Below, piece by piece: positions 11,901-26,900 of a stretch of DNA of 64,000 nt (its first letter is position 1; every line of letters starts with the position of its first letter). The position numbers and the translations under genes were made by a program. The notes beneath the pieces were generated by a model that made no database searches, was not told the origin of the DNA, and saw only the letters and a list, made by a program, of their open reading frames with translations. The stretch spans positions 3,830,001 through 3,894,000 of the forward strand of contig NC_134036.1 of NCBI RefSeq assembly GCF_964204645.1. Direction: 5' to 3'. Source of the DNA: Tubulanus polymorphus. Taxonomy: Eukaryota > Nemertea > Palaeonemertea > Tubulaniformes > Tubulanidae.

Positions 11901-14900
11901 ATAAAATCCCGTGAAATCTATATTTTCCAGGCATTCTTATAATCAGTAGATTTTAAGAGCTGTAACAGTGAACTTGTATCTTGGATCTGCAGATGATAAC
12001 TAATGACTGAAGACAATCAAAGGACAATGACAATGATTTAGGGAATTAAGACTCCATTCCACGATAATCGAGGCCTTGAATTGACCAGTTCATATTTCAA
12101 AACATTTAAGGACCTGCGAGGACTGCTATGAACCCTACTACGGGAATCGTGTGCCCTATTTCGACTTTTGAATATTTCCTATGACGAAAAAAGTAAATAT
12201 ACTGACTAAGCGGTCGAAATCCGAGTCGCGTGTCGCTGCTATTGCTGGTCGGTAAATCTAACGAACTTGAACACGGGTCGTGGGCGCCGCCACCGGTATC
12301 GCTTAAATGGCTGTCATTAGGTGGCGCTTTCGTCGACGAGGCCTCTTCCTGCTGTTGCTGGTGCTGGTCTACAACTGGAAGAAATACATTATTGATTACA
12401 GGGTCCCTACATATCAGTCATTGTTGGATATAAGGGGTTTTCAAGGAGTTTTAAAGGAGCAAATTTCAAATTTTTGAGGAAGCGTCTGCATCACTTAATA
12501 TCCTATAACGGTAAAATCCTCCTGAATTGGAACTGATTATCTGGTAGATTGGTTTTGTAAATGCAAATTTTTATCCTTTACACTACCTAACCTGAGTTTC
12601 TAATTCGGTTAATTCCTGGTCCGAACTGTACCGATTTGGGTGCAGTTTACTGCATAACTGAACAAAAATTTCTAATTGCCTGTTTCTAATTAAATTGAAG
12701 GAGTTTTAGGCATTTTGCTTAAATTAAAGCAGTTTCAACCAATTTTAAATGCATTTTCTGTCTAGGAGTTTTCAAGGAGTCAAGAAGTCGTATAGAGACC
12801 CAGGTCTAAGGAAATCTATTATTAGTCCAACATGATCTGAGCCAAGCGGAGACTAGTGAACTCATACCCGCGGCGTATCGTTAATTGTACTTACCGGTTT
12901 TATCGCCGAAGAACCCTCCTCCTCCACCGGCGCCGCTTCCCGAGTGGTTGAACTTGAAATTCGAACCGAAATCCGTTTTGCTGCCGCTCGACTCGTCGGG
13001 CGTCGACTGCGGCGGACATTTGAACCGTACGCCCCAGAAATACAGCTCGTTATCGTCGGTGCTGACCGACGTGAAGTGAGCTCCGCACTGAACTTGCTGA
13101 AACGATTAGAATTAGGTTTAGATTCATTGATTATAATGTTCAAAATGTAACTTAGGGTCTGTTTCTAAGAAGTGAACCATTTTCAGACTCCGTCCCTCAC
13201 AACCAGGGGACTGTTTCTGAAAATCGGGGGACAGTAAACTATTTCCAAAGACTGTTTCTGACAATCGGGGTACAGTTAACTATTTCCAAAGACGGTTCCT
13301 GACAATCAAGGGACAGTAAACTATTTCCAAAGACTGTTCCTGACAATCAGGGTACAGTAAACTATTTCCAAAGACTGTTCCTGACAATCAGGGGACAGGA
13401 AACTATTTCCAAAGACTGTTCCTGACAATCGGGGTACAGTAAACTATTTCCAAAGACTGTTCCTGACAATCAGGGGACAGTAAACTATTTCCAAAGACTG
13501 TTCCTGACAATCAGGGTACAGTAAACTTTTTCCAAAGACTGTTCCTGACAATCAGGGGACAGTAAACCATTTTCAGAGACTGTTCCTGACAATCAGGGGA
13601 CAGTAAACTATTTCCAAAGACTGTTCCTGACAATCAGGGTACAGTAAACCATTTTCAGAGATTGTTTCTGACAATCAGGGGGGAACAGTTGCAAATCAAG
13701 AATCCAATCAAAAGTGAAATCACACTTACCGTAACGACTCTATCTTTGAGAGCGCGCACCTCGACCGGGCCGTTTTGTGGTTTGATATCGCCGGACCCGA
13801 GTTGGCCCTCGCAGTTGCGACCGATCGTATAGACGTGCCCGGGCTCGACGAGTATCGCGCTGTGATCGGGTCCGAGCGATACGTCGACGACGCGATGACG
13901 CGTCAACGCTTTCACCAACGTCGGCGTTAAACGCTTCTCGACTTCGGTCTGCGGAGAAAACATGAGAACAAAGTGATATGAAATGATCGATCTCCGATGA
14001 CGTCAGCGTATGATGTCATCAGTATGATTAGGCATACAGTTGTATGCGCAAGCTCACGAGTAAGTGCTCTAATATTATCCAGGGTCCAGTTCCACAGTTC
14101 CGAGGTAAGATTTAACTCTGAGTTAACTCATTGAAAATGAACAAACTTTAACTCAGAGTTAACTCTAACTCACAACTGTGGAACTGGGTCCTGAGTATCA
14201 AAGTTTAAATGGATTTAACTATCTAAAACCCGGATAGATGAATCTACATCAATGAAGAAAAGTTACTCCATTATTTGAATGTGTAACAATATGTTTCCAT
14301 CCCTAAATACCACAACTTTTGATGATTTGAAAAAAAGTTCAGTTGGTAAGCATGGAACATCAATGTTTTATATCAACTGCCCGTCTGTGCTGGTCCTATT
14401 AAGATCTATATGTCTAACTAAACTGACTGAGCTAGGCCACACAAGCAAAGTTAAAATAGACAGTACACACTTAGGCCCTATGCTAAACGTATCCTTGCGA
14501 ACGCACCTTGTTGAAGATATTCTTCATCGCCATCAGGAAGCCTTGACGATGATTCAAGCCGAGTTTGTTGAAGCAGTTGCTGCCGAACGCGAGCACGCTG
14601 CCGACGTCTGTCAGCAACATCGTGCCGTCGTCGCCGCAGTAGACTTCGCGCGCGAACACCGGCTCCGAGATCGTTACCTCCTGCGGGAAACAACTGAAAC
14701 CAAGAACGGACGTTACGAGCATTTCATCTTAACACACCCGAAAAACTTGGCGTCTCCCTTTATAGTGGCAGTTTTCAGCACAAATCGTGAAATTTTGACA
14801 TCGAAAATGGTAATTTATTGAAAATAAACAAGAATCGTTCTGATTTTTAGAGCGTTTTGATAATTTTGGTAGAACTTGAGCTCTTAAAAGTGATTACCTT

Positions 14901-17900
14901 AAAATTCTAACGACAGTCAGGCCTAGATCTGTCTTAATACTAGCGGACTACCGAAGCCTAAAAACAAGTCTACACGGAGCCATCCTTCGATCTCTCCACG
15001 GATACGTAACGATTCGCATATTCTCGGAGTCACCGTCAATCGGAAACATATGCTCAAATTGCCAATTTGTATTCCTAACTCTATTCGCTAAGCGTATGTT
15101 GTTATTGGATAAGTCATCGACATACCGGGCAATGATTATCCCAACTATAAGATGGCAAATTGAAATACTCACTGATTGGTTTCGTTGCCGAGTCCGAGTC
15201 GTCCGTCTGCCCCGATGCCCCAGGCGTGCACCTCTCCCTCGCTGCCGATAGTGACCACATGCTGCGGCCCGCACGCCACCGCTATCACATCAACGCTGAA
15301 ATGATAATTACCGAAAAAGTTTTACGCAACGTTTTTCCAGATGCATCTACACTGCGATGCGGCGTATAAATCGGCGATGGACTTAGCTAGTACGCCGCAT
15401 CGAGGTGTATTGACGTTATATTACTAATTAGATTTTCATATTTGGTAAAAGATGGCAGCGTCTGTCGAACATGGTAAAATGTTAGTAACTAACGATACAC
15501 GATACACCGCACCGCGGTGTAGACGCACTATAGCGTTATGTCCATCATGCATAAGACTGGGGTGGAATTTTTCAAAGTTTTCAATCATCCCCAGCACTTT
15601 ATGGTATTACTTAATTAGCAATGATAGGGTCAATGATATTCCGAATACTTAAACGACGTGGTTTCGTCAGTTTTACCTGAGTAGACACTCGATCAAACGC
15701 GGTCGAGATATCGGGGCGTAGTCGCCGTGTCCGAGACAACCGTTCAGACCGTCGCCGCACGTCATCACGATGCCGTTATCGCTGCTGAACACGCTGAAAC
15801 CGTCTCCGCAACACGCCCTGAAATCAGAAGAGAAACATCCGTGACGTCGTGAAATCATCGTTCTATTTTTCCATCCTTCTCGTTTGGTTTCTTCTTCATT
15901 TACAATCATGTACTCTTGATTTATGATGAATAATGAATGAATTTTTTTAAATATCCGAAACGTCACAATAACATAACATCATAATATAATATGAATCGGT
16001 GATTCAGCTGTCATGAGATTCTACTGCATATCTGTCTCACCGGTTTGGGAACTCGATGACATCGTGAAACTCAGCCGCATTCCTCCACCGCAGGGATTTG
16101 AACCTGATGACAGGGTAAGACTCCGCCACATTCTTCCTTTACAGGGATTCAAACCTAGTGGCATCGTAAGACTATGCCACGTCCTTCCTCACGGGGATTT
16201 GAAATCTGGTGGCATTGCGAGACTCGGCCACATACGTCCTTTACAGAGATTTAAACCCGATGACATTTTGAGACTCCGTCACATTACCTCCTGGCAGGAA
16301 TTCAAATCTGATGGCATCGCGAAACTCTGCAACGTTCCACCTTCCTTGCAGGGATTTGAACCTGATGGCATCGCGAGACTCTGCCACGTTCCTCCCTTGC
16401 AGGAATTCAAACGTGATGGCATTGTGAGACTCTGCAACGTTCCTTCCTCGCAGGGATTTGAACCCAACGGTATTGCGAAAACAACTTTATAAAAAAACTA
16501 GCAAAAACACTTACTTCGTGATCGACTTGCCCTTCAAAGCCTCGACGAGCGTCGGTGAAAGTTTCGAGTCGAGCGAGCCGTGCCCGAGTTGCCCGTAGCT
16601 TCCTTCGCCCCACGTGTACACCGACCGCTCTATCGTGACAACGATCACGTGATCGCTTCCGACGGCAACCTGTAAGCGAGCGCGCAAGTTAGGTGAACCG
16701 AACATTCAGTCAATCGAACGAATCGTCTCGATTAGAAAACTTCGTAAATCGAACAACGATGGCCGCCAGTCAGCCATCTTGACTACGATCATGAACATTT
16801 TTTGAACGCAGAAACGTTTGAATAAGGTATTTCAGTATAATTACGTATCCCATTTCAAAAGGGCTGCATTCGTTGTTAAGCAAGGCCAAAAAATACAGAC
16901 AATTGAAGCTTAATTTTGGTGTTATCTTCTATTTTTCACATAAGCTCGAAATATTTCAAAGCTATTATCAGCGTTGATAGAATATCGACACACACTCTGG
17001 TAGGGGCAGAAAGGGGTGTCCGCCCTCTAAAACCTTAGAACCCTGTAAATCTACATACCTCTCTTATTTTCGCTTTAGACGGCAGGTCGATCGGACTGAG
17101 ACCCATACTGCACGTTTCCAAATAATACAACACCGACCTTCAACGAAATAAACAATTTCGATAAACTTCAATAACATATATCTAGTAGAGGTAAGAATGG
17201 CAGAACAACTGGATGTAGACAGTAGCAATGATGACACACATGCAAGATATCTCTAAAAGACAATGCCCGCTGAAGCGGGAGCACGAGATATCTCTAAAAG
17301 GCAATGCCCGCTGAATCGGGAGCACGAGATATCTCTAAAAGGCAATGCCAGCTGAATCGGGAGCACGAGATATCTCTAAAAGGCAATGCCGGCAGAATCG
17401 AGAGCACGAGATATCTCTAAAAGACAATGCCCGCTGAATCGGGAGCACGAGATATCTCTAAAAGGCAATGCCAGCTGAATCGGGAGCACGAGATATCTCT
17501 AAAAGGCAATGCCGGCTGAATCGGGAGCACGAGATATCTCTAAAAGGCAATGCCGGCAGAATCGAGAGCACGAGATATCTCTAAAAGGCAATGCCCGCTG
17601 AATCAGGAACACGAGATATCTCTAAAAGGCAATGCCGGCTGAATCGGGAGCACGAGATATCTCTAAAAGGCAATGCCGGCAGAATCGAGAGCACGAGATA
17701 TCTCTAAAAGGCAATGCCCGCTGAATCAGGAACACGAGATATCTCTAAAAGGCAATGCCGGCTGAATCGGGAGCACGAGATATCTCTAAAAGGCAATGCC
17801 GGCTGAATCGGGAGCACGAGATATCTCTAGAAGGCAATGCCAGCTGAATCGGGAGGACGAGATATCTCTAGAAGGCAATGCCAGCTGAATCGGGAGGACG

Positions 17901-20900
17901 AGATATCTCTAAAAGGCAATGCTAGCTGAATCAGGAACACGAGATATCTCTAAAAGGCAATGCCGGCAGAATCGGAAGTACGAGATATCTCTAAAAGGCA
18001 ATGCCGGCAGAATCAGAAGTAGGAGATATCTCGTTGTAGCGACTGAGGTACGGGATATCTCTTCTTAACAAGGCAACGACGACAAAATCGAAATTACGAA
18101 ACATTCTTCGAAACGGACGACATCGACGGTTACCTTTTCTCCAAAACGTTAGGACTGAGTCGATAGAATGCGGCGCGAAAATGAAAAGAACGAAGGCACA
18201 CGATTAAAACGAGAGGAAATTCACGCGTAACACAGGAACATTGACAAGTTGGAAACATCGGATGCGGTTAAAATATACAGTGTATATGTATATACAATAT
18301 AATATGACGGAATAAATCATGTATAAAGTTTGTTTTCGGGTTTTTTAGGCACGTATTAGTTATTCAACGTCTACATAAATAGGAAATATCTGCCGGCGGG
18401 GATTCGAACGTGATGACGGTATCGCTGGACTCAGCCACGGTACGAAAACCTGCCACACCAGACCGCAGTGCGCAGATGTGCAGCTCGGATGATGTCATTA
18501 GCCGATCAGAAATCCTGTTTTATTCTAGCGCTGGTATTTTCATTCATAGTTTATCCGTGAAATTCGCCTCAGCCATTATACAATGGCCAATCTGATCGGC
18601 GCCACAAGTTTTCTTGCAGCAAACCTGGCATGTACTTATGCAAGCGGTCTAGTGTGGCAGGGTTTCGTGCTGTGGCTGAGTGCAGCGATGCCATCAGGTT
18701 CGTATATCCCTGCTGGGGGAGGATGCTTAGAGCATATGGGGAAGAGGAAAGGTCCGGTTTATCGGGGAATCAACAAGTCTTAGAGACCCTGATATAAAAT
18801 CTCGGAGGTCATTTTCAAGCGTTTGGGTGGGAATTTTCGGGCGGGTATTAGTTTTTCAACATCTAATAGGGAATATAGGGATGAGGAGAGGTCAACAAGT
18901 CTTAGAGACCCTGATATAAAATCTTGAAAGTCATTTTCAGGCGTTTGGGCGGGTATTTTCTAGTGGTTACTAGTTCTTCAACATCTAATAGGGAATATAG
19001 GGATGAGGAGAGGTCAACAAGTCTTAGAGACCCTGACATAAAATCTCGGAAGTCATTTTCAAGCGTTTGGGCGGGTATTTTCTAGTGGGTATTAGTTCTT
19101 CAACATCTAATAGGGAATATAGGGATGAGGAGAGGTCAACAAGTCTTAGAGACCCTGATATAAAATCTTGAAAGTCATTTTCAAGTGTTTTGGCGGGTAT
19201 TTTCTAGTGGGTATTAGTTCTTCAACATCTAATAGGGAATATAGGGAAGAGGTGAGGTCAACAAGTCTTAGGGACCCTGATATAAAATCTCGGAAGTCAT
19301 TTTCAAGCGTTTGGGCGGGTATTTTCTAGTGGGTATTAGTTCTTCAACATCTAATAGGGAATATAGGGATGAGGAGAGGTCAACAAGTCTTAGGGACCCT
19401 GATATAAAATCTCGGAGGTCATTTTCAAGCGTTTGGGTGGGAATTTTCGGGCGGGTATTAGTTTTTCAACATCTAATAGGGAATATAGGGATGAGGAGAG
19501 GTCAACAAGTCTTAGAGACCCTGATATAAAATCTTGAAAGTCATTTTCAGGCGTTTGGGCGGGTATTTTCTAGTGGTTACTAGTTCTTCAACATCTAATA
19601 GGGAATATAGGGATGAGGAGAGGTCAACAAGTCTTAGAGACCCTGACATAAAATCTCGGAAGTCATTTTCAAGCGTTTGGGCGGGTATTTTCTAGTGGGT
19701 ATTAGTTCTTCAACATCTAATAGGGAATATAGGGATGAGGAGAGGTCAACAAGTCTTAGAGACCCTGATATAAAATCTTGAAAGTCATTTTCAAGTGTTT
19801 TGGCGGGTATTTTCTAGTGGGTATTAGTTCTTCAACATCTAATAGGGAATATAGGGAAGAGGTGAGGTCAACAAGTCTTAGGGACCCTGATATAAAATCT
19901 CGGAAGTCATTTTCAAGCGTTTGGGCGGGTATTTTCTAGTGGGTATTAGTTCTTCAACATCTAATAGGGAATATAGGGATGAGGAGAGGTCAACAAGTCT
20001 TAGGGACCCTGATATAAAATCTCGGAAGTCATTTTCAAGCGTTTGGGCGGGTATTTTCTAGTGGGTATTAGTTCTTCAACATCTAATAGGGAATATAGGG
20101 ATGAGGAGAGGTCAACAAGTCTTAGAGACCCTGATATAAAATCTTGAAAGTCATTTTCAAGTGTTTTGGCGGGTATTTTCTAGTGGGTATTAGTTCTTCA
20201 ACATCTAATAGGGAATATAGGGATGAGGAGAGGTCAACAAGTCTTAGGGACCCTGATATAAAATCTCGGAAGTCATTTTCAAGCGTTTGGCCGGGAATTT
20301 TCGGGTGGGTATTAGTTCTTCAACATCTAATAGGGAATATAGGGAAGAGGAGAGGACCGGTTTATCGGGGACACAGCCGGGGGGGGGGGGGATCTATACC
20401 TATAGCTGGACAGAACGAAACGCGAGAAATGTCTGAAAAATAATAATCAGAAAAACGTAATACGCCGGAAATCTGTTGAAGCCTCACGTTGAGCGTCTAC
20501 AGAACTTCACCACCTAAGACATACTTTTTCATCTAGAATCATCCACGCTACAAATGTAATTCTTCCTGTGGACTCCTCCTAAATCGGTACTGTTTATCTC
20601 AGTGAACTCAGTTAATTCAGTGGTTTTGAAAGCAAATTTCTATCTACGTAAACTTCTAATTCGGTAACCGCCTAATTGGGTAAAAACCCGCTTTCAACCG
20701 TACCACCGATTTAGGCATAGTCTACTATACAACTACAAACTACGTAAAAAATTTCTAATTGCCTATTTCTCAATATTGAAGGAGTTTTAAAAGAGTTTCG
20801 GGCATTTTTCTCAAAATCAAAGGAGTTTCGAGCACCTTTTTTAAAAGCATTTTCCGTTTAGGAGATTTTAAGGAATCAAGCAGTCGTATAGGGAGCCCGC

Positions 20901-23900
20901 TTCGTTATGTCGAGTACGTACCTAGTTCGTTTACGACGGGTAGACGGCGCTAGTTGATTACCGTCGGTAATCGCGGGATCGTCCTCGTAATCGGTCGGCG
21001 GCTCTTCATATCTGCTCATCAACTAGAGAAAATAGAAAAATTGAATTTAAATTGTTTTAAAGATTTCTTTTTCTTGACTGCTCAACCCACTGAATGCAGT
21101 AGTAACAAAACCGCTCCAGCAGATAAATGGTTTGTTTTCCTGGTCGTCCTATGAAATGGGCCCTTATATTTGTTGGACAGGTTAGGTTCATTTTTTTACC
21201 TATCTATGTACATGTTGCAATACTGCAATATTGCACAGGCAGAGCAATAGAACAGAATGGCCACTTTACACTAATTGGGAGCCCTCTAGTAGAAGACCAT
21301 GACCACGATGGGGCCACTTTTCACCAATTTACAAATCCCCAGAATTTTCCCTCATTTTTCCATGCGATTACACACAGTTCCCCCTGAGTGAATCGGAGAA
21401 ATTTCCAGGCTTAAAATGTTACAATTCATTCATTTTTCATAAATCATGTAGTGATTAAGTAACACACGGTCAATAGCGTTATCCAAATTCCCTGAGTTTT
21501 CTAGGTTTTTGGTAAAATTTGTCGAAATCCCCGAGTTAACCCCTGATCTTTCTAGATTTTTCTGATCTCCTTTTCCCCTGACTATTCCCCGACATGCACG
21601 CGTTGTTTTCCCTGACTCGATCTGCTAAGAATCTGATCAATTACCACAATCAAATACGCGTGAGACATAGACAGAAACTGTTTTTACACACAATCTAGCA
21701 ATCTCAACAAATCTACCTATGACTTTTCCATGATTTTTAGCGTTTCACAAAATTTCACGACAATTCCCTGACCTTCTTTTTAAAAGAAAAGACAACTCCC
21801 TTAAAGAATTAAAAGACTTAAAGAATGAAATAAAAAATCCCGATTTTGCCAGGTAAGTGACCGCGCCCTGTTTTTGTTCAATTCGAAATATACGCAGTCA
21901 CTCGCCCGTAGAAAAGAAGACAATACGTATACATTTGGATAACCGGGTGACGGGTGATTAATGAGTCGTTGATAAGTAATTGATATTAACGCTCGCTCGC
22001 TGGCGCATGCAGCAGCAGCAGCAGCAGCAGCAGCGTCGTAGAGTAAACATCACCCGAGAACATATATCATCGCTACCAGGTTGATCCTCTAATTCATCAC
22101 GACCCTCGGATAACGAAGGCAAATCGATTCTGCTCGATAATTGCCCCCTAATAGTAACTTACCGGTAAATCATCTCGTCGAGCTTAAGGCTGAAAAAATG
22201 ATACCTTGTTTCTCCTAATCAGCCTGGTCATTTTTGTAAACTGCAATACAATTTGTAATCAGTTCAGTTCAATAGCTGCCCGGTTTGTTATTGTTAGCTT
22301 GTTCATGATTTTTTTTCAAAGTTATGTACAGGGTAGATAGGCGGTGGGCCGGGTCAACTTTTAAGCTCAGCAGAACTGAAATGAGAAGCAAGGTGTCAAG
22401 TTTCTTGCGAGCAACCCAACAGCCTTGCCCGGTTGTCTTCTTGAGAAATCGCAAGGACCATCTAATTTATACGGCATCACGCTTTCTCTAAGTTCGGAGC
22501 TTAATTTTAAAAGATCGACTAAGGAAGGGGAGAACCCCTGGTCTTCTTAAGTGTTGATGTGAAAAAACCGATATTCAATATTTGCTTATTTCATGGTGAA
22601 GGCTCAAGTGTCTTAAATGGACAGTGTGGCCATTTTCTGCCGATTTACAAATTCCATGAGTTTTGTCGGATTTTCTAAGTTATAACACAAAATTCCCCCT
22701 AAGTGAATCAGAAAAAGTTCTAGGTCAAAAATTTGACAATTTATTCATTTTTTATGAACCACGCATTAATAAACGAACGTATGGTCAATATTATCATCAG
22801 AATTCTCTCTGAGTTTTTCAGGTTTTTCAGTAAAATGTGTCAAATTCCCCGATTTGTCCGTGAAATTTTTTCTACATTTTTTCTAATTCAATGAGTTTTC
22901 CTCGAGTTTTCCTCTTAAACTCTCGACGCGAAAAAAAAACGTATATACAATATCGCCGTATTTTTCTGACGAGGATCAAGTATCTTCGGAAATGGTGCCG
23001 CCGCGATTGCACCCTTTACGATTGCACCTCTTGGTCCGATCGGAAATTCTGAATTTCGCGCGATAGGTCCTCTACACTTTCCGTAAGCGTAACAGGAAAC
23101 GCTCTACGAGAATGTCGAAAGCTTTGAAACCTCTCCAATCCGTCGACGAAAGAGAGCGCACGTACTATTACGACGGCGAAGAAGGAAAAGACGCTAAAAA
23201 AAAAATGTTTCCCTTCCATTATTCAAACGCACGCACACCTTTCATCGCGACGTTCACCGTCGCCGTGGTAACCGACCGTAAGCAGACGCGCGCTGCGCGG
23301 CGATCCAGGGACGAAGAGTTTTACCGACGAAAAGAAATCAACGCCAGTCGTTTGTTCGTTCGTTTGTTCATTCGTTCGTCGAGAGCTGCAACTAAATCAG
23401 GTAAGTGCGCTGTTTTGATTCAGAGTATTCTTAACTAACTCGTCAATATATCAATAGTTGCGTGTAGCCTGGAATCTGCACTCCCTATACGCAATTCAAT
23501 ACTTTATCAGCCCATTTTCAAGCCCCTGATTTTTCCATGAGATGACACAAAATTTGCTGATGAGTGAATCTGAGAAATTTCTAGGTTTTTTTAAAAATGT
23601 TGTTACGGTTCATTCATTTTTCATTGAATCATGTTTTCGGGGTTTTTGGAAAAATTTGTCTAATTCCCTGATTTTCCCTGTTTATCATTATGTTCAAACT
23701 TTTGATCGTCCACACTTCGCATGTGTCCAGGACTTCACCCGAGACATTTCTAATTGAAAATGAACTACTAACACCAGACATTCGACATTTTAGCAGCTCA
23801 CTTTCAATAACCGATTGCCCACAATTACAACAGTGAAAGTCTGAAGGGGGGTTCCAGGCTAAGAAATGATACCTGTATTTCACGAAGAGTAGCTCGTGCA

Positions 23901-26900
23901 AACCTGGGTACAGAGATGAATTAGTAAAAGAAATTTCTAGATCTTGCAAAATATCTAGAAAAGCAACTGGTATAGCACTGAAATAATGAGATATTTTGGA
24001 ATCAGTTTAAAGTGTCTTATCACAATTTTTAGTGTTGGAAATCGATTGTCTACAACCGACATATCTGAATCAACTGAGAGACACTGCACGCCAAGATGAA
24101 GTTCAGTTTAATGGCGTGTTGGGTGGTGGCGCTGCTGTCCGTAGGAGCCGCCAAAGACGACGGCGGATCGCGGAAATACCGCGCGCGACGCCAGGACGCG
24201 CTCGGAGAATTAGACGACGAGGTGCCCAACGATGACGGCCAGTGTAAACCGTGTCAGTGCATGCCGGGACCTGCGGGTAAGATCTCCGGACCGGTATTAC
24301 CGGACTACGGGCCCCGAGTTACGGTATTTACGGTATAATCTTTTCCTCAATTTTATAGGCGCGCCCGGTCCGATGGGTATGCCCGGAAACCACGGCAACA
24401 ATGGTAACAACGGAGCCCCGGGCCCGGCCGGGCCACAGGGCAAACCCGGTGAAAAGGGCGAAAAAGGCATGAAAGGTAGGCAAACGAGGAATCGGGTTCG
24501 GAGTCAAAATAAACATCCGCACAACTACGGAACTTGGTCCAGAAACAAATTAAATCTATACGACCGTGGAACTGGGTCCAGAGATAGATTTAACCCACAC
24601 TTCTGTGGAACTGGGTCCAGAGACCAATCAAACCCACACAACTGGGGAACTTGGTCCGCAGATAGATTAATCACACACGACTGTGGAACTGGATCCAGAG
24701 TCAAATCAAACCCACACAACTGTGGAACTGGATCCAGAGTCAAATTCAACCAACACAAATGTGGAACTGGATCCAGAGTCAAATCAAACCCACACGACTG
24801 TGTAACTGGATCCAGAGACAAATTCAACCAACACAAATGTGGAACTGGATCCAGAAATAGATTAATCACACACGACTGTGGAACTGGATCCAGAGCCCAA
24901 TCTAACAACACAAATGTGGAACTGGATTCAGTTTTAACCATAAACCGCTTAAACTAAGACCTGTCTCAGCTCATTTGAGTTCTATAACCAATCTAACAAC
25001 TTCAGACCATGATGTGAGACCACTTTTGAACCTTTAACCGCGCAATCAGCCTTCGATCTTTCGTTCGCAGGCAAAAAGGGACCGAAGGGCGACGCCGGCG
25101 AGGCGGCGCCGCGACCGACGAAGGTCGCGTTCTCCGTGCAGCGCAACTCGACGTTCGGCGGACTGACGTACGACTTCACGATCACGTTCGACCACGTCGT
25201 GACGAACGAGGGCGGCGCGTTCAGCTCGTACACGTCGTACGTGACGATACCGCGCGCCGGCACGTACGCGTTCTTCATCAACACAACTGGTAACAACGGC
25301 AACTCGCTCATCTGGCTGCTCGTTAACGGATCAAAGAAGGTACGTACACGTAAGACACGCGCGCTACTCGGAAAAATATATCACGGTGGCCACTTTTATT
25401 TGACTAGTTTTTCCCAGACTATTGCACTTTTATTTGACTAGTTTTTTCCCGACTATTGCACTTTTATTTGACTAGTTTTTCCCCGACTATTCCACTTTTA
25501 TTTGACTAGTTTAACCCCGACTATTCAACTTTAATTTGACTAGTTTTTCCCCCGACTATTGCACTTTTATTTGAATATTTTTTCCCTGACTTTTCCACTT
25601 TTATTTGACTCACTTTTCCCCGACATTTCCCTGGCATGCACGCGTTTGTTTTCCCTGACTTGATCTGCTTAGAATCCGATCAATTAACACAGTCACATAC
25701 GTATGACATAGACGGAAACTGTTCGATTTTACGCGCGATCTAGCGATTAATTTTCCCTGATTTTTAGCACTTTTACAAAATTCCCCGACCATGCATTTTA
25801 CAGAAAAGACATTTCCCTGACTTTATCCTGATTTCCAGGCAAGCGGCCACGCTGTAACAGGTTTTCATCAACTGTAGTATTTGCTCATTAACGTTCGAAT
25901 ATCGTTACTAGGTCATTTTCATTTATTTCTCCGATGATTAAGTTTATTCAAAACTTTGAAACTACCAGAAAATAACGTAATAACTGTTAAATCATATAGA
26001 TTGTGGATTTTGCTAATTTTTTCTATCCGTCTATCGCGCAGGCGTCGGTGTGGGCGTCGTCGAGCAAGTCGAACCCGTATCCGACGGCGAACAATCAGAT
26101 CATACTGATGCTGCAGCAGGACGACCGCGTGTGGCTGCAGCTGGCCGCCGGCAGCACGATGAACTTCGGCACCAGTCCGTCCGTGTTGACGTTCAACGGA
26201 TACATACTGTGGACTCTTGATTAGTACGCCGAGTCCACAGTATTCTAGATATTTCCGCTGGATCCAGTTCCGCAGTTCTGAGAACGACTAAAACTGTTTA
26301 ACTCAAGTCTGGTTTCATTAAATGCACGAGGCCCAGAATTGTACAAACGGGCGGGTTGCGCAGTTGGCGCTTAAGTCTTAAAGCGGTCTTAAATATCTCA
26401 AAACCAAAAGTTGTTCCATTGGCTATAGAACTAAGTTGGTCTTAGACCGGTCTTAAGTCTTAGCCGTGTCTATGCAACCAGGGGCCAGTTGCACAGTCGT
26501 GACTTAAGTCCAAAAGTGGTCTTAAATCTTAAGACTGGTCTAAAGTTGTTAGATTGGCTATAGATATAGAACAAAGTTGGTCTTAGACCGGTCTTCAGTC
26601 TAAGCCGTGACTATGCAACCGGGTTCCGTAGAACTTTGCGAGTTGAGTTCGAATTAAAATCAGTTGATTTTCAACGAGTAAAATCGGCGTCAAATCTCAG
26701 AACTGTAGAACTGGGTCGAGCAGCGTTATAAAATAACTGTCTCTTTATATGCTAATGTAACTAATTATCCTAATTGACTATTTTGTGATTTGCGACTGTT
26801 TTGTGCCTATACATTCTAAAAATGTTGTTCATCTACAGGGCATATATCCCGTTCGGGAAGTTCCTGCTAAATATGATTCTTTAGCCGATATCTTATAAAA

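Larger units (their letters stand above)
6000..12368 (-). other. Low-complexity tail, coiled coil and C-terminus (exons 21-29 of the NEK9-type gene)
   Basis: Exon 21 is Gln/Ser-rich ([12 protein letters not shown]). Exon 25 contains [13 protein letters not shown], resembling the WLRKELENAE block of vertebrate NEK9. Exon 28 (7047-6823) encodes a 75-residue heptad-rich coiled coil ([20 protein letters not shown]), the position of the NEK9 dimerisation coil. The last exon (6179-6000) carries NRTQTTTK, a likely dynein light chain LC8-binding TQT site as in vertebrate NEK9 (KGTQT), and ends CIIQ followed by TGA, a possible CaaX prenylation signal. Confidence 0.85.
12895..17137 (-). other. RCC1-repeat region (exons 14-20 of the NEK9-type gene)
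   Basis: Residues about 676-1044 carry RCC1 (beta-propeller blade) repeats: [74 protein letters not shown] and a partial blade ending ELYFWGVRF. Each exon holds roughly one blade, as in NEK8/NEK9 genes. In vertebrate NEK9 this domain restrains the kinase and binds Ran. The first blade opens [12 protein letters not shown], like fly Niki. After the last blade, exon 20 turns into a Gly/Ser-rich linker ([14 protein letters not shown]). Confidence 0.92.

Noticed and set aside
14279-14821. 180-codon plus-strand frame
   Set aside because: Its right half is antisense to exon 18 of the kinase gene and its left half lies in a degenerate copy of the 27439 foldback.
17244-18060. A CRISPR-like array (regular repeats)
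   Set aside because: Units are contiguous 41-bp tandem repeats with no unique spacers, within a eukaryotic intron; no cas genes.
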